A DNA stretch of 64,000 nt from Limosilactobacillus caecicola. GTDB lineage: Bacteria > Bacillota > Bacilli > Lactobacillales > Lactobacillaceae. The notes beneath the pieces are model-generated. The model did no database searches. It was not told the origin of the DNA and worked only from the letters and a program-made list of their open reading frames with translations. Numbering within the stretch: position 1 is the stretch's first letter; every line of letters starts with the position of its first letter. The translations under genes were made by a program, and so were the position numbers. Location of the stretch: the NCBI RefSeq assembly GCF_943192935.1, contig NZ_CALPCI010000001.1:124001-188000 (forward strand), read 5' to 3'. This document shows, in pieces, positions 31,165 through 39,524 of the stretch.

Positions 31165-32688
31165 ATGGCTGATATTTCAGTCGGACCACACAGCGGACCC
31201 CATTTCAACGTTGACAAGACACTAGATAATAGCACAAAGCAATACAACCAATTGACTGGCTTAAAACTTTTTGCCATGTCCTGTTCAGTTGTTATTTCGG
31301 TTGACGAATTTGCTCCATTCGGTAAAGCAGGAGCAACCTCACTCTTTTGGCTACTAATCGCTGGCATTCTTTGGTTTTTACCAATTACCCAAGAAACTGG
31401 TGAAATGGCCTCGATTGATGGCTGGGGTGATGGTGGGATTTTCACCTGGGTCAAAGGGACCCTGGGCGAAAAATCCGGTTGGACCGCAATGTTCTATCAA
31501 TGGATCCACATCACAGTTGGAATGGACACCATGATGTACTTTGTCATCGGTGCCTTCTCAATTGCTCTCGGGACCCCCTGGTTTAACACGCAACCATTGG
31601 TTCGCTTTGGTTTAATGATGATTATTTTATGGGGATGTGTACTCATCCAACACTTTGGTGAAAAACGGGTTGGTAAAATTGCTGAATGGCTCTTTGGCCT
31701 CGGCATCGCCACCCCAGTTATTCTCCTCATCATTGTCTTTATTACTTATTTGATTCAAGGGAATCCAATTTATATTCATTTAAACTTCCATACCATGATT
31801 CCAAGCAAGTTTAACGGCGCCACATTAGTAGCATTTGTCCCATTCATTTTGGCATTCTGTGGTGGTGAAGCTCAGGCGCCACACGTTAAAAACTTGGAAC
31901 ATCCAAACCAATACCCAAAGGTCATGCTCGGCTTAGCGCTCACCGCCATTTGCTTTGACCTCTTAGGCAGTCTGTCAATTGCAATGACCGTTCCAAAGGC
32001 AGATATTCAAAACAGTACCGGATTTGTTTATACTTACGGTCACTTGCTTTCTTCTATTGGTTTACCAGGCAACCTGCTTGGTAAAATCGTTGGAATCCTG
32101 TTGGCCTGCGGGATTATCGGTGAACTCAGTAATTGGCTTGCTGGGCCAAATCAAGGCCTCTTTGTCGCGGCACGGCAAGGCTACATGCCAAAATACTTTG
32201 CCAAGCCAAATAAACGGGGTGTACCAATGCGGATTGTCGTTTTGCAAGCAATTGTGGTAACAATTACCGCATTAATGATCACCTTTGACAGTGGCAAAAA
32301 TGCTGATTTTGCATTTAACGTTTCAATGGCAGCCACGACCGCTCAATACCTCATGGTTTACCTGATGATGATCGTCGCTTACATCGTTTTAAAAACGAAG
32401 CACGAAGACCTTCACCGGACTTACCGGATGAGTAAGAGCCGGAACTTCAGCATAGCCGTGGCCGTCTTAGGCTTTATCATTACTTTAGTTGCCTTCTTCA
32501 TTACCTTCATTCCAGCTGATGGTACTCCAGCAAATCTCCGGACACTATATGTCATCACATTAATCATTATGTGTGCAATTGTTTCAGTATTGCCATTGAT
32601 TATGTACCGGTTCCATGACAAGTGGCGTCATGATGTCGCTGAATACATCAAAGAAGAAGATCAAGAATTAACTCATAATATTCACTAA
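31165..32688 (+). CDS. Amino acid permease, APC superfamily (glutamate/GABA-antiporter-like)
   Basis: The 507-residue integral membrane protein has about twelve membrane segments and the APC-type start LTGLKLFAMSCSVVISVDEF (about residues 31-50). Its overall shape resembles the glutamate:GABA antiporter/YjeM branch, but I cannot assign the substrate. I use ATG 31165, nine bases after GGGAG; an earlier in-frame ATG at 31156 lies within that site. glnA follows 27 bp later with no terminator, so transport and amide synthesis are probably coregulated, which favours glutamate or glutamine as substrate. Confidence 0.8.
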   Translation: MADISVGPHSGPHFNVDKTLDNSTKQYNQLTGLKLFAMSCSVVISVDEFAPFGKAGATSLFWLLIAGILWFLPITQETGEMASIDGWGDGGIFTWVKGTLGEKSGWTAMFYQWIHITVGMDTMMYFVIGAFSIALGTPWFNTQPLVRFGLMMIILWGCVLIQHFGEKRVGKIAEWLFGLGIATPVILLIIVFITYLIQGNPIYIHLNFHTMIPSKFNGATLVAFVPFILAFCGGEAQAPHVKNLEHPNQYPKVMLGLALTAICFDLLGSLSIAMTVPKADIQNSTGFVYTYGHLLSSIGLPGNLLGKIVGILLACGIIGELSNWLAGPNQGLFVAARQGYMPKYFAKPNKRGVPMRIVVLQAIVVTITALMITFDSGKNADFAFNVSMAATTAQYLMVYLMMIVAYIVLKTKHEDLHRTYRMSKSRNFSIAVAVLGFIITLVAFFITFIPADGTPANLRTLYVITLIIMCAIVSVLPLIMYRFHDKWRHDVAEYIKEEDQELTHNIH

Positions 32689-32715
32689 TTAAGGAATTTC
32701 AGGGAGGTAAAGATT

Positions 32716-34041
32716 ATGATTACAGCTGATGATGTACGGAAACTTGCTAAAGAAGAAAACGTTCGCTACTTACGAATGACATTTTCCGATGCGCTCGGTG
32801 CTTTGAAAAACATTGAAATTCCAATTGCACTGTTGGACGATGCTTTAAATAATAAGATTAAAATTGATGGTTCCTCAATTAAAGGGTTCCTACCGATTGA
32901 AAACGCGGATATGTACTTATACCCAGACACTAACACGTGGAAGATCTATCCATGGGTTGCAGAAAAGAATAAGACTGCTTCGATGATTTGTGACGTCCAC
33001 AATACCGACGGCACACCATTTATCGGTGATCCACGGAGCATCCTGCGGCGCGAATTGGAAGAAGTTAAAGAATTAGGCTTCGACACTTTTGACATCGGAG
33101 CCGAACCAGAATACTTCCTGTTTAAGGCCGATGAAAATGGCAATCCAACGATGAAGGTCAATGATGATGGTTTCTACTTTGACCTGGAACCAAAGGACCT
33201 TGGTGAAGCTTGCCGGCGGGAAACGGCCAACGTTTTGACCCAAATGGGCTTCCAAGTTGAAGCCGACCACCACGAAGCCGCCGCTGGACAACACGAAATC
33301 GACTTCAAATACGACACAGCACTCTACACAGCTGACAACGTTCAATACTTCAAGTTAACTATTCGGCGGATCGCCCAGAACTTTGGCCTCTGTGCAACCT
33401 TCATGCCAAAGCCAATCACCGGGATTAACGGTTCTGGAATGCACCTCAACATGTCCCTCTTCAAGGATGGTCAAAACGTCTTTGACGATCCTGATGGTTT
33501 GAAGGGCCTTTCCGATACCGCCCTGTACTTCTTGGGTGGGGTCTTACACCATGCCAAGGCCATTACTGCCGTTGCCAACCCAACCATCAACAGTTACAAG
33601 CGGTTAGTTCCTGGCTACGAAGCCCCAACCTATGTGGCATGGTCGACTTCTAACCGGACACCACTGGTGCGGATCCCAGCAGGGCGTGGTAAGTTAACCC
33701 GGCTGGAATTACGGTCTGGTGACCCAACCGCTAACCCATACATTGCCATTGCCGCCGCTTTAGCTGCCGGAATTGACGGTATTAACAAGAAGATTAAGGC
33801 TCCAGACCCAGTTGAACGGAACATTTACAAGATGACTCCAGAAGAACGCCAAGCAGCAAACATCACTGAATTACCAGGTTCGTTAAGTGAAGCCATCAAC
33901 GATCTGAATAATGACGACGTTGTTAAGAGTGCCCTGGGTAGCTACTTCGTTGATAAATTTACCGAACTCAAACAGCAAGAAATCGATGCTTACCGTACAA
34001 ACGTTACTGATTGGGAACATAAAGAATACTTTGACGACTAA
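32716..34041 (+). CDS. glnA: Type I glutamine synthetase, copy 1
   Basis: The enzyme makes glutamine from glutamate, ammonia and ATP. The 441-residue protein has the class I motifs: DGSSI, EPEYFLF metal ligands, HHE...GQHEID, NGSGMH, the flap GYEAP, and LELRSGDP. Compared with Bacillus GlnA, the residue equal to feedback-sensing Arg62 is Pro (GFLPIENADM), and HHEVAPGQ reads HHEAAAGQ. GGGAGG precedes the ATG. It is cotranscribed with the permease and ends at a terminator. glnR is not adjacent, unlike the usual glnRA operon, so this may be a second, specialised enzyme. Confidence 0.92.
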   Translation: MITADDVRKLAKEENVRYLRMTFSDALGALKNIEIPIALLDDALNNKIKIDGSSIKGFLPIENADMYLYPDTNTWKIYPWVAEKNKTASMICDVHNTDGTPFIGDPRSILRRELEEVKELGFDTFDIGAEPEYFLFKADENGNPTMKVNDDGFYFDLEPKDLGEACRRETANVLTQMGFQVEADHHEAAAGQHEIDFKYDTALYTADNVQYFKLTIRRIAQNFGLCATFMPKPITGINGSGMHLNMSLFKDGQNVFDDPDGLKGLSDTALYFLGGVLHHAKAITAVANPTINSYKRLVPGYEAPTYVAWSTSNRTPLVRIPAGRGKLTRLELRSGDPTANPYIAIAAALAAGIDGINKKIKAPDPVERNIYKMTPEERQAANITELPGSLSEAINDLNNDDVVKSALGSYFVDKFTELKQQEIDAYRTNVTDWEHKEYFDD

Positions 34042-34091
34042 GCCTAGCAAAGCCAGCCCTTCATGCTAATTTACAATTCATTTCTCCTTAC

Positions 34092-34133
34092 CCCCAGCAA
34101 GGTCTTACTATCTCCTCCTTGTTGGGGTTTTTT
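34092..34133 (+). terminator. Terminator after glnA copy 1
   Basis: CCCCAGCAAGG pairs with CCTTGTTGGGG around a 14-nt loop and is followed by TTTTTT. It separates the permease-glnA1 transcript from glnA2. Confidence 0.9.
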
Positions 34134-34311
34134 CGGTGCTTTATTTAATTAAGGGGAAGTCACCCGTGTCAAACGATATTTTAAGCAGGTAGACCGCTTT
34201 CACTTTAGTATTTCTAGAGTTTGGCAAAAAGCCTTCACAGCTCTGATCAGCAGTATTAATATTGCACCATGTTAATTGTTAGACCAATTTATGAATAAGG
34301 GAGATAGAAAC

Positions 34312-35637
34312 ATGTTAACTGCTCAAGATGTAAAGAAAATTGCTAAAGATGAAGATGTCCGCTTCCTACGAATGAGTTTTACCGATGCACTGGGCGCCCT
34401 GAAAAATATTGAAATCCCGGTTTCATTATTAGATGACGCTTTAAACAATGAAATTAAGATCGATGGTTCCTCCATTGACGGTTTCTTACCAATTGAACGA
34501 GCTGACATGTATCTGTATCCAGACCCTTCCAGTTTCGTCATTTACCCATGGACAACCGGCGAAGACAAAACCGCTGCTTTAATCTGTGATGTTTACAATG
34601 TTGACGGCACCCCATTTGCTGGTGATCCCCGGGGAATCTTGAAAAAGAACCTGGCCGCCGTTAAGAAAATGGGTTTTGATACCTTAAACATTGGGGCCGA
34701 ACCTGAATTCTTCCTCTTTAAGCGTGATGAAAATGGTCAACCAACCATGGAAGTCAATGACCAAGCCAACTACTTTGACACGGAACCAAAGGATGAAGGT
34801 GAAGCCTGCCGGCGCGATATCGCCAAAGCACTAAGTGGCATGGGCTTCTCGATTGAAGCTGCCCACCACGAAGTTGCTCCTGGACAACATGAAATTGACT
34901 TCCGCTTTGATGATGCTTTGCATACCGCCGACAAGATCCAATACTTCAAGCTGGTCGTGCGTGAAATTGCTAAGCAACATGGCCTGGCCGCAACCTTTAT
35001 GCCGAAGCCGGTCACTGGGATTAACGGTTCCGGGATGCACTTTAATCAATCCCTCTTCAAGGGTGGCAAAAACGCCTTTGACGACGCTAACGGTTTCAAG
35101 GGCCTTTCCAAAACCGCGTTAAGTTACCTAGCGGGATTATTAAAACACGCTCCTGCCTTTACCGCAGTTGCCAACCCAACCATCAACAGTTACAAGCGGT
35201 TAGTCCCTGGCTATGAAGCCCCAACCTACATTGCTTGGGCAACCGACAACCGGACTCCCCTCGTTCGAATCCCTGCAGGTCGTGGTAAAGTTGCCCGGCT
35301 CGAATTACGGTCTGGTGACCCATCCGCTAACCCGTACACCTTCATCGCTGCAATCCTGGCCGCCGGTGCCGATGGCATTGAAAATGACCTTGAAGCACCC
35401 GCACCAGTTGAACGTAATATCTACAAGATGACCGCTGCTGACCGGGATGAAGCCAAGATCTCTGAATTACCTGGCTCATTAGACCAAGCGATTGCCAACT
35501 TAGAAGACGATGATATTTTGGTAGACGCCCTTGGTAAAGATTACGTTCAAACCTTTGTGGCATTTAAGAAGGCTGAATTAGCCGATTACAAGACTAACGT
35601 CACTAGTTGGGAACACAAAAAGTACTTTGGTGCTTAA
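34312..35637 (+). CDS. glnA: Type I glutamine synthetase, copy 2
   Basis: This 441-residue protein is a full-length paralogue of the preceding gene, colinear over its whole length and clearly derived by tandem duplication. It keeps DGSSI, EPEFFLF, HHEVAPGQHEID (the standard form), NGSGMH, GYEAP and LELRSGDP. It too has Pro in place of Arg62 (GFLPIERADM). I start at ATG 34312 (MLTAQDVKKIAK), eight bases after AAGGGAG; the frame itself opens earlier at 34276 without a ribosome site. It lies in its own unit between two terminators. It could act on glutamate or a related substrate. Confidence 0.92.
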   Translation: MLTAQDVKKIAKDEDVRFLRMSFTDALGALKNIEIPVSLLDDALNNEIKIDGSSIDGFLPIERADMYLYPDPSSFVIYPWTTGEDKTAALICDVYNVDGTPFAGDPRGILKKNLAAVKKMGFDTLNIGAEPEFFLFKRDENGQPTMEVNDQANYFDTEPKDEGEACRRDIAKALSGMGFSIEAAHHEVAPGQHEIDFRFDDALHTADKIQYFKLVVREIAKQHGLAATFMPKPVTGINGSGMHFNQSLFKGGKNAFDDANGFKGLSKTALSYLAGLLKHAPAFTAVANPTINSYKRLVPGYEAPTYIAWATDNRTPLVRIPAGRGKVARLELRSGDPSANPYTFIAAILAAGADGIENDLEAPAPVERNIYKMTAADRDEAKISELPGSLDQAIANLEDDDILVDALGKDYVQTFVAFKKAELADYKTNVTSWEHKKYFGA

Positions 35638-35640
35638 ATA

Positions 35641-35679
35641 AAAAAATTCACGATGCGCAATGCATCGTGAATTTTTTTA
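35641..35679 (+). terminator. Bidirectional terminator between glnA copy 2 and yitT
   Basis: A perfect repeat (AAAAATTCACGATGC / GCATCGTGAATTTTT) with a five-base loop lies between the two convergent genes and has T-runs both ways. Confidence 0.92.
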
Positions 35680-35682
35680 TTA

Positions 35683-36546
35683 CTACAATGAATAATGACG
35701 GTACTTACCAAGCTCCACATCTGAGCGTTGGATACTGATAAAGCCTTCCGGGTCGAGCGATTTCACCATCTTTTTAATAAAGGATAGTTGACCACGCGGG
35801 GTAACCACCAAGATAATATCAGTCGTTTCCCCCATATACATTCCCACCCCGTGAATGAGGGTGGCCCCATGAGCAAAACTGCGTAACGGTTGAGCTAATT
35901 TATCCGCGTGTTTAGTATAAATAGTGACACACACGTCCGTTTGCGAAACATACATGTAATCCATCAGGCCATTCGTAATCAGCATCCCGATTAAACTGTA
36001 GACAATTCGTCCTGGACCAAAGAAGATTACGGCACCAATTAAAATGAGGCCATTGATGACGTTAGCAAACATTCCCACGTTTTGGTGAAAGCGTTTCTGA
36101 CAATAAGTGACTAAAATATCGACCCCACCGGTGGTAAAACCATTGTTAAAACACCAACCAACACTCATTCCAATCAATGCCGCCCCAACGATGGTATTTG
36201 TCAGGGGCTCGGTCACTAAGGTCACGTGAGGAATCACCGCTAAAAAGACGATGTTCGCAAGCACCGCTAACCCAGAAAAGAAGAGATACCGCATGCCAAA
36301 GACTCGCCAGGCAAAGATAAAGAGGGGCACATTGAAGATTGCCATTAAGAGACTCATACTCACTTGAACATGAAATAGCGAGAAGACCGTTTGTAACAGC
36401 TGAGATAGTCCCAACAATCCCGAAGAATATGAATTGGCGTGTGCCAAAAACATGTTGATCCCGACTGCTGACATCACACCATACACCAACGCGATCACCA
36501 CTCGCTTGCTGTTTTCCAAAAGTTCCGTCCGTTGTTTTGCGGCCAT
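35683..36546 (-). CDS. YitT family membrane protein (DUF161-DUF2179)
   Basis: The 287-residue protein has five to six N-terminal membrane segments (about residues 13-170) and a C-terminal cytoplasmic DUF2179-type domain (about 205-285, with TRGQLSFIKKMVKSLDPEGF-like spacing). Members are common in Firmicutes and have no settled function. GAGGG precedes the ATG. It is monocistronic, convergent with glnA copy 2. Confidence 0.85.
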   Translation of the reverse strand: MAAKQRTELLENSKRVVIALVYGVMSAVGINMFLAHANSYSSGLLGLSQLLQTVFSLFHVQVSMSLLMAIFNVPLFIFAWRVFGMRYLFFSGLAVLANIVFLAVIPHVTLVTEPLTNTIVGAALIGMSVGWCFNNGFTTGGVDILVTYCQKRFHQNVGMFANVINGLILIGAVIFFGPGRIVYSLIGMLITNGLMDYMYVSQTDVCVTIYTKHADKLAQPLRSFAHGATLIHGVGMYMGETTDIILVVTPRGQLSFIKKMVKSLDPEGFISIQRSDVELGKYRHYSL

Positions 36547-36655
36547 GAGGATCCCTCTTTTCGTTTTAACTTCACCCCTATTTTAGCATTTAACCGCGGG
36601 ACAAAACAGACATTTCGGGTTATATTTGTTAATGAATAGTAATCAAACAAGCAAA

Positions 36656-36691
36656 CAAAAAGCCGCACCGGGTGGATAATTATGGTGCAGC
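36656..36691 (-). terminator. Terminator after the L,D-transpeptidase gene
   Basis: GCTGCACC and GGTGCGGC pair (one mismatch) around a 14-nt loop, followed by TTTTTTG on the minus strand, just after the ldt stop. Confidence 0.75.
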
Positions 36692-36697
36692 GTTGCC

Positions 36698-37344
36698 TTA
36701 GTCTTTAATTTGAACCTTCGTCCCGACCTTCAGATTTTCCATCATCCATTTGGCATCCGGGACTGATAGACGAATACAGCCGTGGGAACCCGTCGATTTA
36801 CCAAGCTTAGCAGCTTCCTTGAGGTTATAGGAACCATCCGCCTTAGTTGGAACACTGTGGAAAAGGTACTCACCATGGTTTAGCCAGGATGTGTAATAGT
36901 TTGCCCCTTCATTCAGACTATTGTTGAAGAAATGGTCGCCCCGTTCCGCTTGAACATAGAAGGTGCCAGTTGGCGTGTAACTAACCTTTTTACCAGTTTT
37001 GGAATCGCGGTGGTACATTCCACCCGTACTATACATGGTATAAATCACTTTATTACCATCACACAAGTAAGTGCGGTTCTTGGATAAACTCACCTTCACA
37101 TTGAAATTTTTCACCTTACTCAGATCGGGGTACGGGACCGTTTCTGATGATTTTTGCCAATTAATTGCGTCCGCATCACACTCTTGGTTGCAGTGTGGTG
37201 CGTTGCTTTTTGGGTCGTTGAAGTAGCAGTTTGTGTTGCCGTTGACGAGCGGAGTTGCTTAACTACTGGTCGCACAGCAATTAAGTACACTGCAGCAATA
37301 CAAAATAATAAGTAAATCAAATTTTTGCGCGACTTTATTATCAT
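36698..37344 (-). pseudogene. L,D-transpeptidase (YkuD), frameshifted
   Basis: YkuD enzymes form 3-3 peptidoglycan cross-links. The catalytic domain is intact in 36698-37114 (active-site STGSHGCIRLS). The membrane anchor is in another frame, 37120-37344 (MIIKSRKNLIYLLFCIAAVY, then a Thr/Ala-rich linker). The catalytic frame continues upstream as DADAINWQKSSETVPYPDLS, so the two parts belong to one protein broken near 37176-37178. Inserting one base in the minus-strand GTGATGCGG would restore it. Neither part alone would give a secreted enzyme. It is a pseudogene, a phase-variable gene or a sequencing error. Confidence 0.82.
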
Positions 37345-37435
37345 AATGAACTTCTCTTCGTTTTTATTTTGTAGCATAATTAATAGTGATAATCTTATTG
37401 CATCATCATTAAATAAGCAACAGGAGTCGATTTAA

Positions 37436-37516
37436 ATGCGTGAAAATTTAAAAATTTCCTACATCACTGCCCTCGTCTTTTTCATCATTGCAGTGATTCT
37501 TGCTAATTTAAATTAA
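37436..37516 (+). CDS. Putative 26-residue membrane peptide
   Basis: ATG 37436 opens a 26-codon frame, MRENLKISYITALVFFIIAV plus ILANLN. It has a charged N-terminus and one predicted membrane helix. CAGGAG lies nine bases upstream. It is followed after 16 bp by another small membrane-type frame. I recognise no family; size and hydrophobicity resemble small stress or toxin-like membrane peptides, but this is only a resemblance. Confidence 0.4.
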   Translation: MRENLKISYITALVFFIIAVILANLN

Positions 37517-37532
37517 CTGAAGGCCTAAACAT

Positions 37533-37769
37533 ATGAAAGAACAATTATTAAACCTTTGGGATTATATCATTGATCACCACTGGTCAAAGGATATTTTAAG
37601 AGCCAACATCTTATATATTTTATTATGTCTGCTTTTCCGCTTGGTTCATTTTCACCTGCAACCCATCAGTTGGGCTGTTTTTTGGCGAATGTGGCTGGCA
37701 TTAAATATCTGTCAATTTTTTAAAGTATTGCTGGATCACTGGTCCAATGGTTCATCGTCATCCAATTGA
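37533..37769 (+). CDS. Small hypothetical membrane-associated protein
   Basis: The 78-residue frame starts MKEQLLNLWDYIIDHHW and contains one clear hydrophobic segment (about residues 24-42) within an aromatic-rich protein, ending in a serine tail. GAAGG lies nine bases before the ATG. It forms a possible two-gene unit with the 26-residue frame. Its last 34 bp overlap the 3' end of the convergent phosphoesterase. I do not recognise the family. Confidence 0.45.
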   Translation: MKEQLLNLWDYIIDHHWSKDILRANILYILLCLLFRLVHFHLQPISWAVFWRMWLALNICQFFKVLLDHWSNGSSSSN

Positions 37770-38608
37770 ATGATCCGACAAGTCTTTTTCCACTGCTCCA
37801 ACAAGGTAGGCGCTTGCCATTCATTGGTTCGCTTATTCTTAACCCCCACTGCCTGGTGATAATACGTTACCCCGCTATGAATAACTGGCGGGTGGGCGCC
37901 GTGTAAATGACCGTAAAAGACCATTTTCACATTTGCAAATTGTTCCAGTAAACTGCCCAGTTGGTTACTGCCCAGCATGGCCCGAAACATTTGGTAAACC
38001 CGTTGGTACCGCGGATTCGTTGGTGCCGTTGGCCCGGTAGCATCATCAGCTAATTCCGCCAAGGGCACAAAATGGGTTAAAAATAATACTTTTTTCTGCG
38101 CGTCTTGCGCCGCCCGCAACTGCTGACGAACTTGTTTTAAAACCAGTTGCATCCGCTGCTGGTCATCCATTGGCTGGTCAATCACACTGTCTAACCAATA
38201 CACGTTTTTCCAGCGCCGAACCTGCTCCGGCTCGGTGACGTACTGAGAGAATGAGTAGTCATACCAACCATTGTTGCCAATAATGTGCCAATCCGTTCCC
38301 GGCAGATCCACAAACTTGCGGTGAAGATACTGAGGTGACGCGAAATTTTCCATCGTTGACCAGTCCACACCACTCAGCATATCGTGGTTACCGGCAATAA
38401 AGAAAACTTTGGTTGACGTCGCCATTGCTTGCATTTGCTGAAAATAATGGCTCGTTTTCTGAAAGTCATTAAAGAGATCGCCAGCAAAAAGGTAATAATC
38501 AATTTGGTGGCGGCGCAACCACGCAACTTGTTCACGCATTACTACACTAGGGGCGATCCGATTAACATCCAAGTGGTTATCACTACTAACTGCTATTCTG
38601 AGCACCAC
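37736..38608 (-). CDS. Calcineurin-like metallophosphoesterase
   Basis: The 290-residue cytoplasmic protein has all the metallophosphoesterase motifs in order: SSDNH (about 8-12), FAGDLFND (41-48), AGNHD (72-76), LTHF (about 178) and YGHLHGAHP (about 233-241). Substrate is unknown. The start is a GTG at 38608 behind GAGGTG. Its 3' end overlaps a small convergent frame. It carries no membrane anchor. Confidence 0.9.
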   Translation of the reverse strand: MVLRIAVSSDNHLDVNRIAPSVVMREQVAWLRRHQIDYYLFAGDLFNDFQKTSHYFQQMQAMATSTKVFFIAGNHDMLSGVDWSTMENFASPQYLHRKFVDLPGTDWHIIGNNGWYDYSFSQYVTEPEQVRRWKNVYWLDSVIDQPMDDQQRMQLVLKQVRQQLRAAQDAQKKVLFLTHFVPLAELADDATGPTAPTNPRYQRVYQMFRAMLGSNQLGSLLEQFANVKMVFYGHLHGAHPPVIHSGVTYYHQAVGVKNKRTNEWQAPTLLEQWKKTCRIIQLDDDEPLDQ

Positions 38609-38631
38609 TGATTATCACCTCACATTATTTT

Positions 38632-38666
38632 AGCCGTCAGCTTCATGTTTAGCTGGCGGCTTTTTT
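38632..38666 (+). terminator. Orphan plus-strand terminator
   Basis: AGCCGTCAGCT pairs with AGCTGGCGGCT (one G-T pair) around an eight-base loop and is followed by TTTTTT on the plus strand only. No plus-strand gene ends just before it; the nearest is the small frame ending at 37769. It may end an antisense transcript over the phosphoesterase gene, or be left from a lost gene. Confidence 0.7.
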
Positions 38667-38721
38667 GCTTGGAATGATTTTGATTGTATGAAGATTCTGT
38701 GTTCCTGTCAATCTAAAATCA

Positions 38722-38743
38722 TTTTGGAAAATCTTTTCCAAAA
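38722..38743. repeat. Perfect 10-bp inverted repeat with 2-bp centre
   Basis: TTTTGGAAAA-TC-TTTTCCAAAA is an exact palindrome lying ahead of the UmuC-like remnant. It has no T-run, so it is more operator-like than terminator-like. It could be the operator of a lost gene. Confidence 0.7.
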
Positions 38744-38815
38744 GTGTAAGATTAACGTGACCTTAACGATAAAGTTGGTGAATACGCTGGATTATACTAA
38801 TGAACCTCATGGTGT

Positions 38816-39105
38816 CTACGCCACCAAGACAAGAGCATCGGTAATTCACAAGTCCTCGCCAAAGACTACGTTCAACAAGCTGAAATTGAACTAGTCATCA
38901 AAGAAATCGGCGCTCAGGTGGCGGCCCGCTTGCGCGCAGGGAGGGAGTCTACCTTGCAATTGATTCTTCAATGGGGGGTCATTGATGATGCTGGGCTAAC
39001 GGGATTCGCCCATTCCAGCAAATTAGATGTTTCGACTGCAGAAACAAACCTAATTAATCGGGAACTAATTTGGCTTTTTCTTATCAGAACACTCTGCAGA
39101 ATTAC
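38816..39105 (+). pseudogene. Remnant of a UmuC/UvrX-like Y-family DNA polymerase
   Basis: A single frame from about 38816 reads RHQDKSIGNSQVLAKDYVQQ, then AEIELVIKEIGAQVAARLRA, and ends near GFAHSSKLD. This is the little-finger region of Y-family lesion-bypass polymerases of the UmuC/UvrX type, in the right order. The N-terminal catalytic two thirds are missing, with no start, and the frame fades into unrelated sequence after about 39030. It is a deletion remnant of a SOS-type polymerase gene. Assignment is by motif memory, not alignment. Confidence 0.65.
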
Positions 39106-39152
39106 ACCACCAGGCAGCAGCCAGCAAAAAAGGCAACGTCTCATGACGTCAC

Positions 39153-39500
39153 CTATATCACAATATCTTCTCGAATGTGTGCGTTAACGTGTTGACGCAA
39201 GTAAGCCAACGTTGGTTTATCAAAAGCGTGCGCTAACAACCGAAAGTTCCATTCCGCACTCAGTGCATTTAAGAGGACACAAAAGTCGGCTAACCCCATC
39301 TTTTGATCATTGACTTCTAAAATTGTCTCACCCACGATTTCTGGACTAATCCGGTGCTGAAAGGTTAGTTGTAAAACATAGGTACCAGTAATGGGGGCGT
39401 GCGTAAACCAAAACGATGGTTGCCCATTGCGCTTTTGATACACCTCTGCAACTGTAGTATTGACTTGCTCAATTAATTGTTTTAACTCTTGTTGTTCCAT
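39153..39500 (-). CDS. Conserved-looking hypothetical protein
   Basis: The 115-residue soluble product begins MEQQELKQLIEQVNTTVAEV and has no signal or membrane segment. It contains a mixed alpha/beta pattern (PSFWFTHAPITGTYVLQLTF). I do not recognise a family. An in-frame GTG six bases earlier is the other possible start; neither has a strong ribosome site. It follows the DedA gene by about 24 bp, so the two are probably cotranscribed. Confidence 0.65.
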   Translation of the reverse strand: MEQQELKQLIEQVNTTVAEVYQKRNGQPSFWFTHAPITGTYVLQLTFQHRISPEIVGETILEVNDQKMGLADFCVLLNALSAEWNFRLLAHAFDKPTLAYLRQHVNAHIREDIVI

Positions 39501-39524
39501 AATCACTGCTCAATCAATCGTCCA

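Noticed and set aside
38688-38894. A 68-residue plus-strand frame in the 38.7-kb scar
   Set aside because: It has no ribosome site, and the polymerase-like similarity is in a different frame; judged non-coding.
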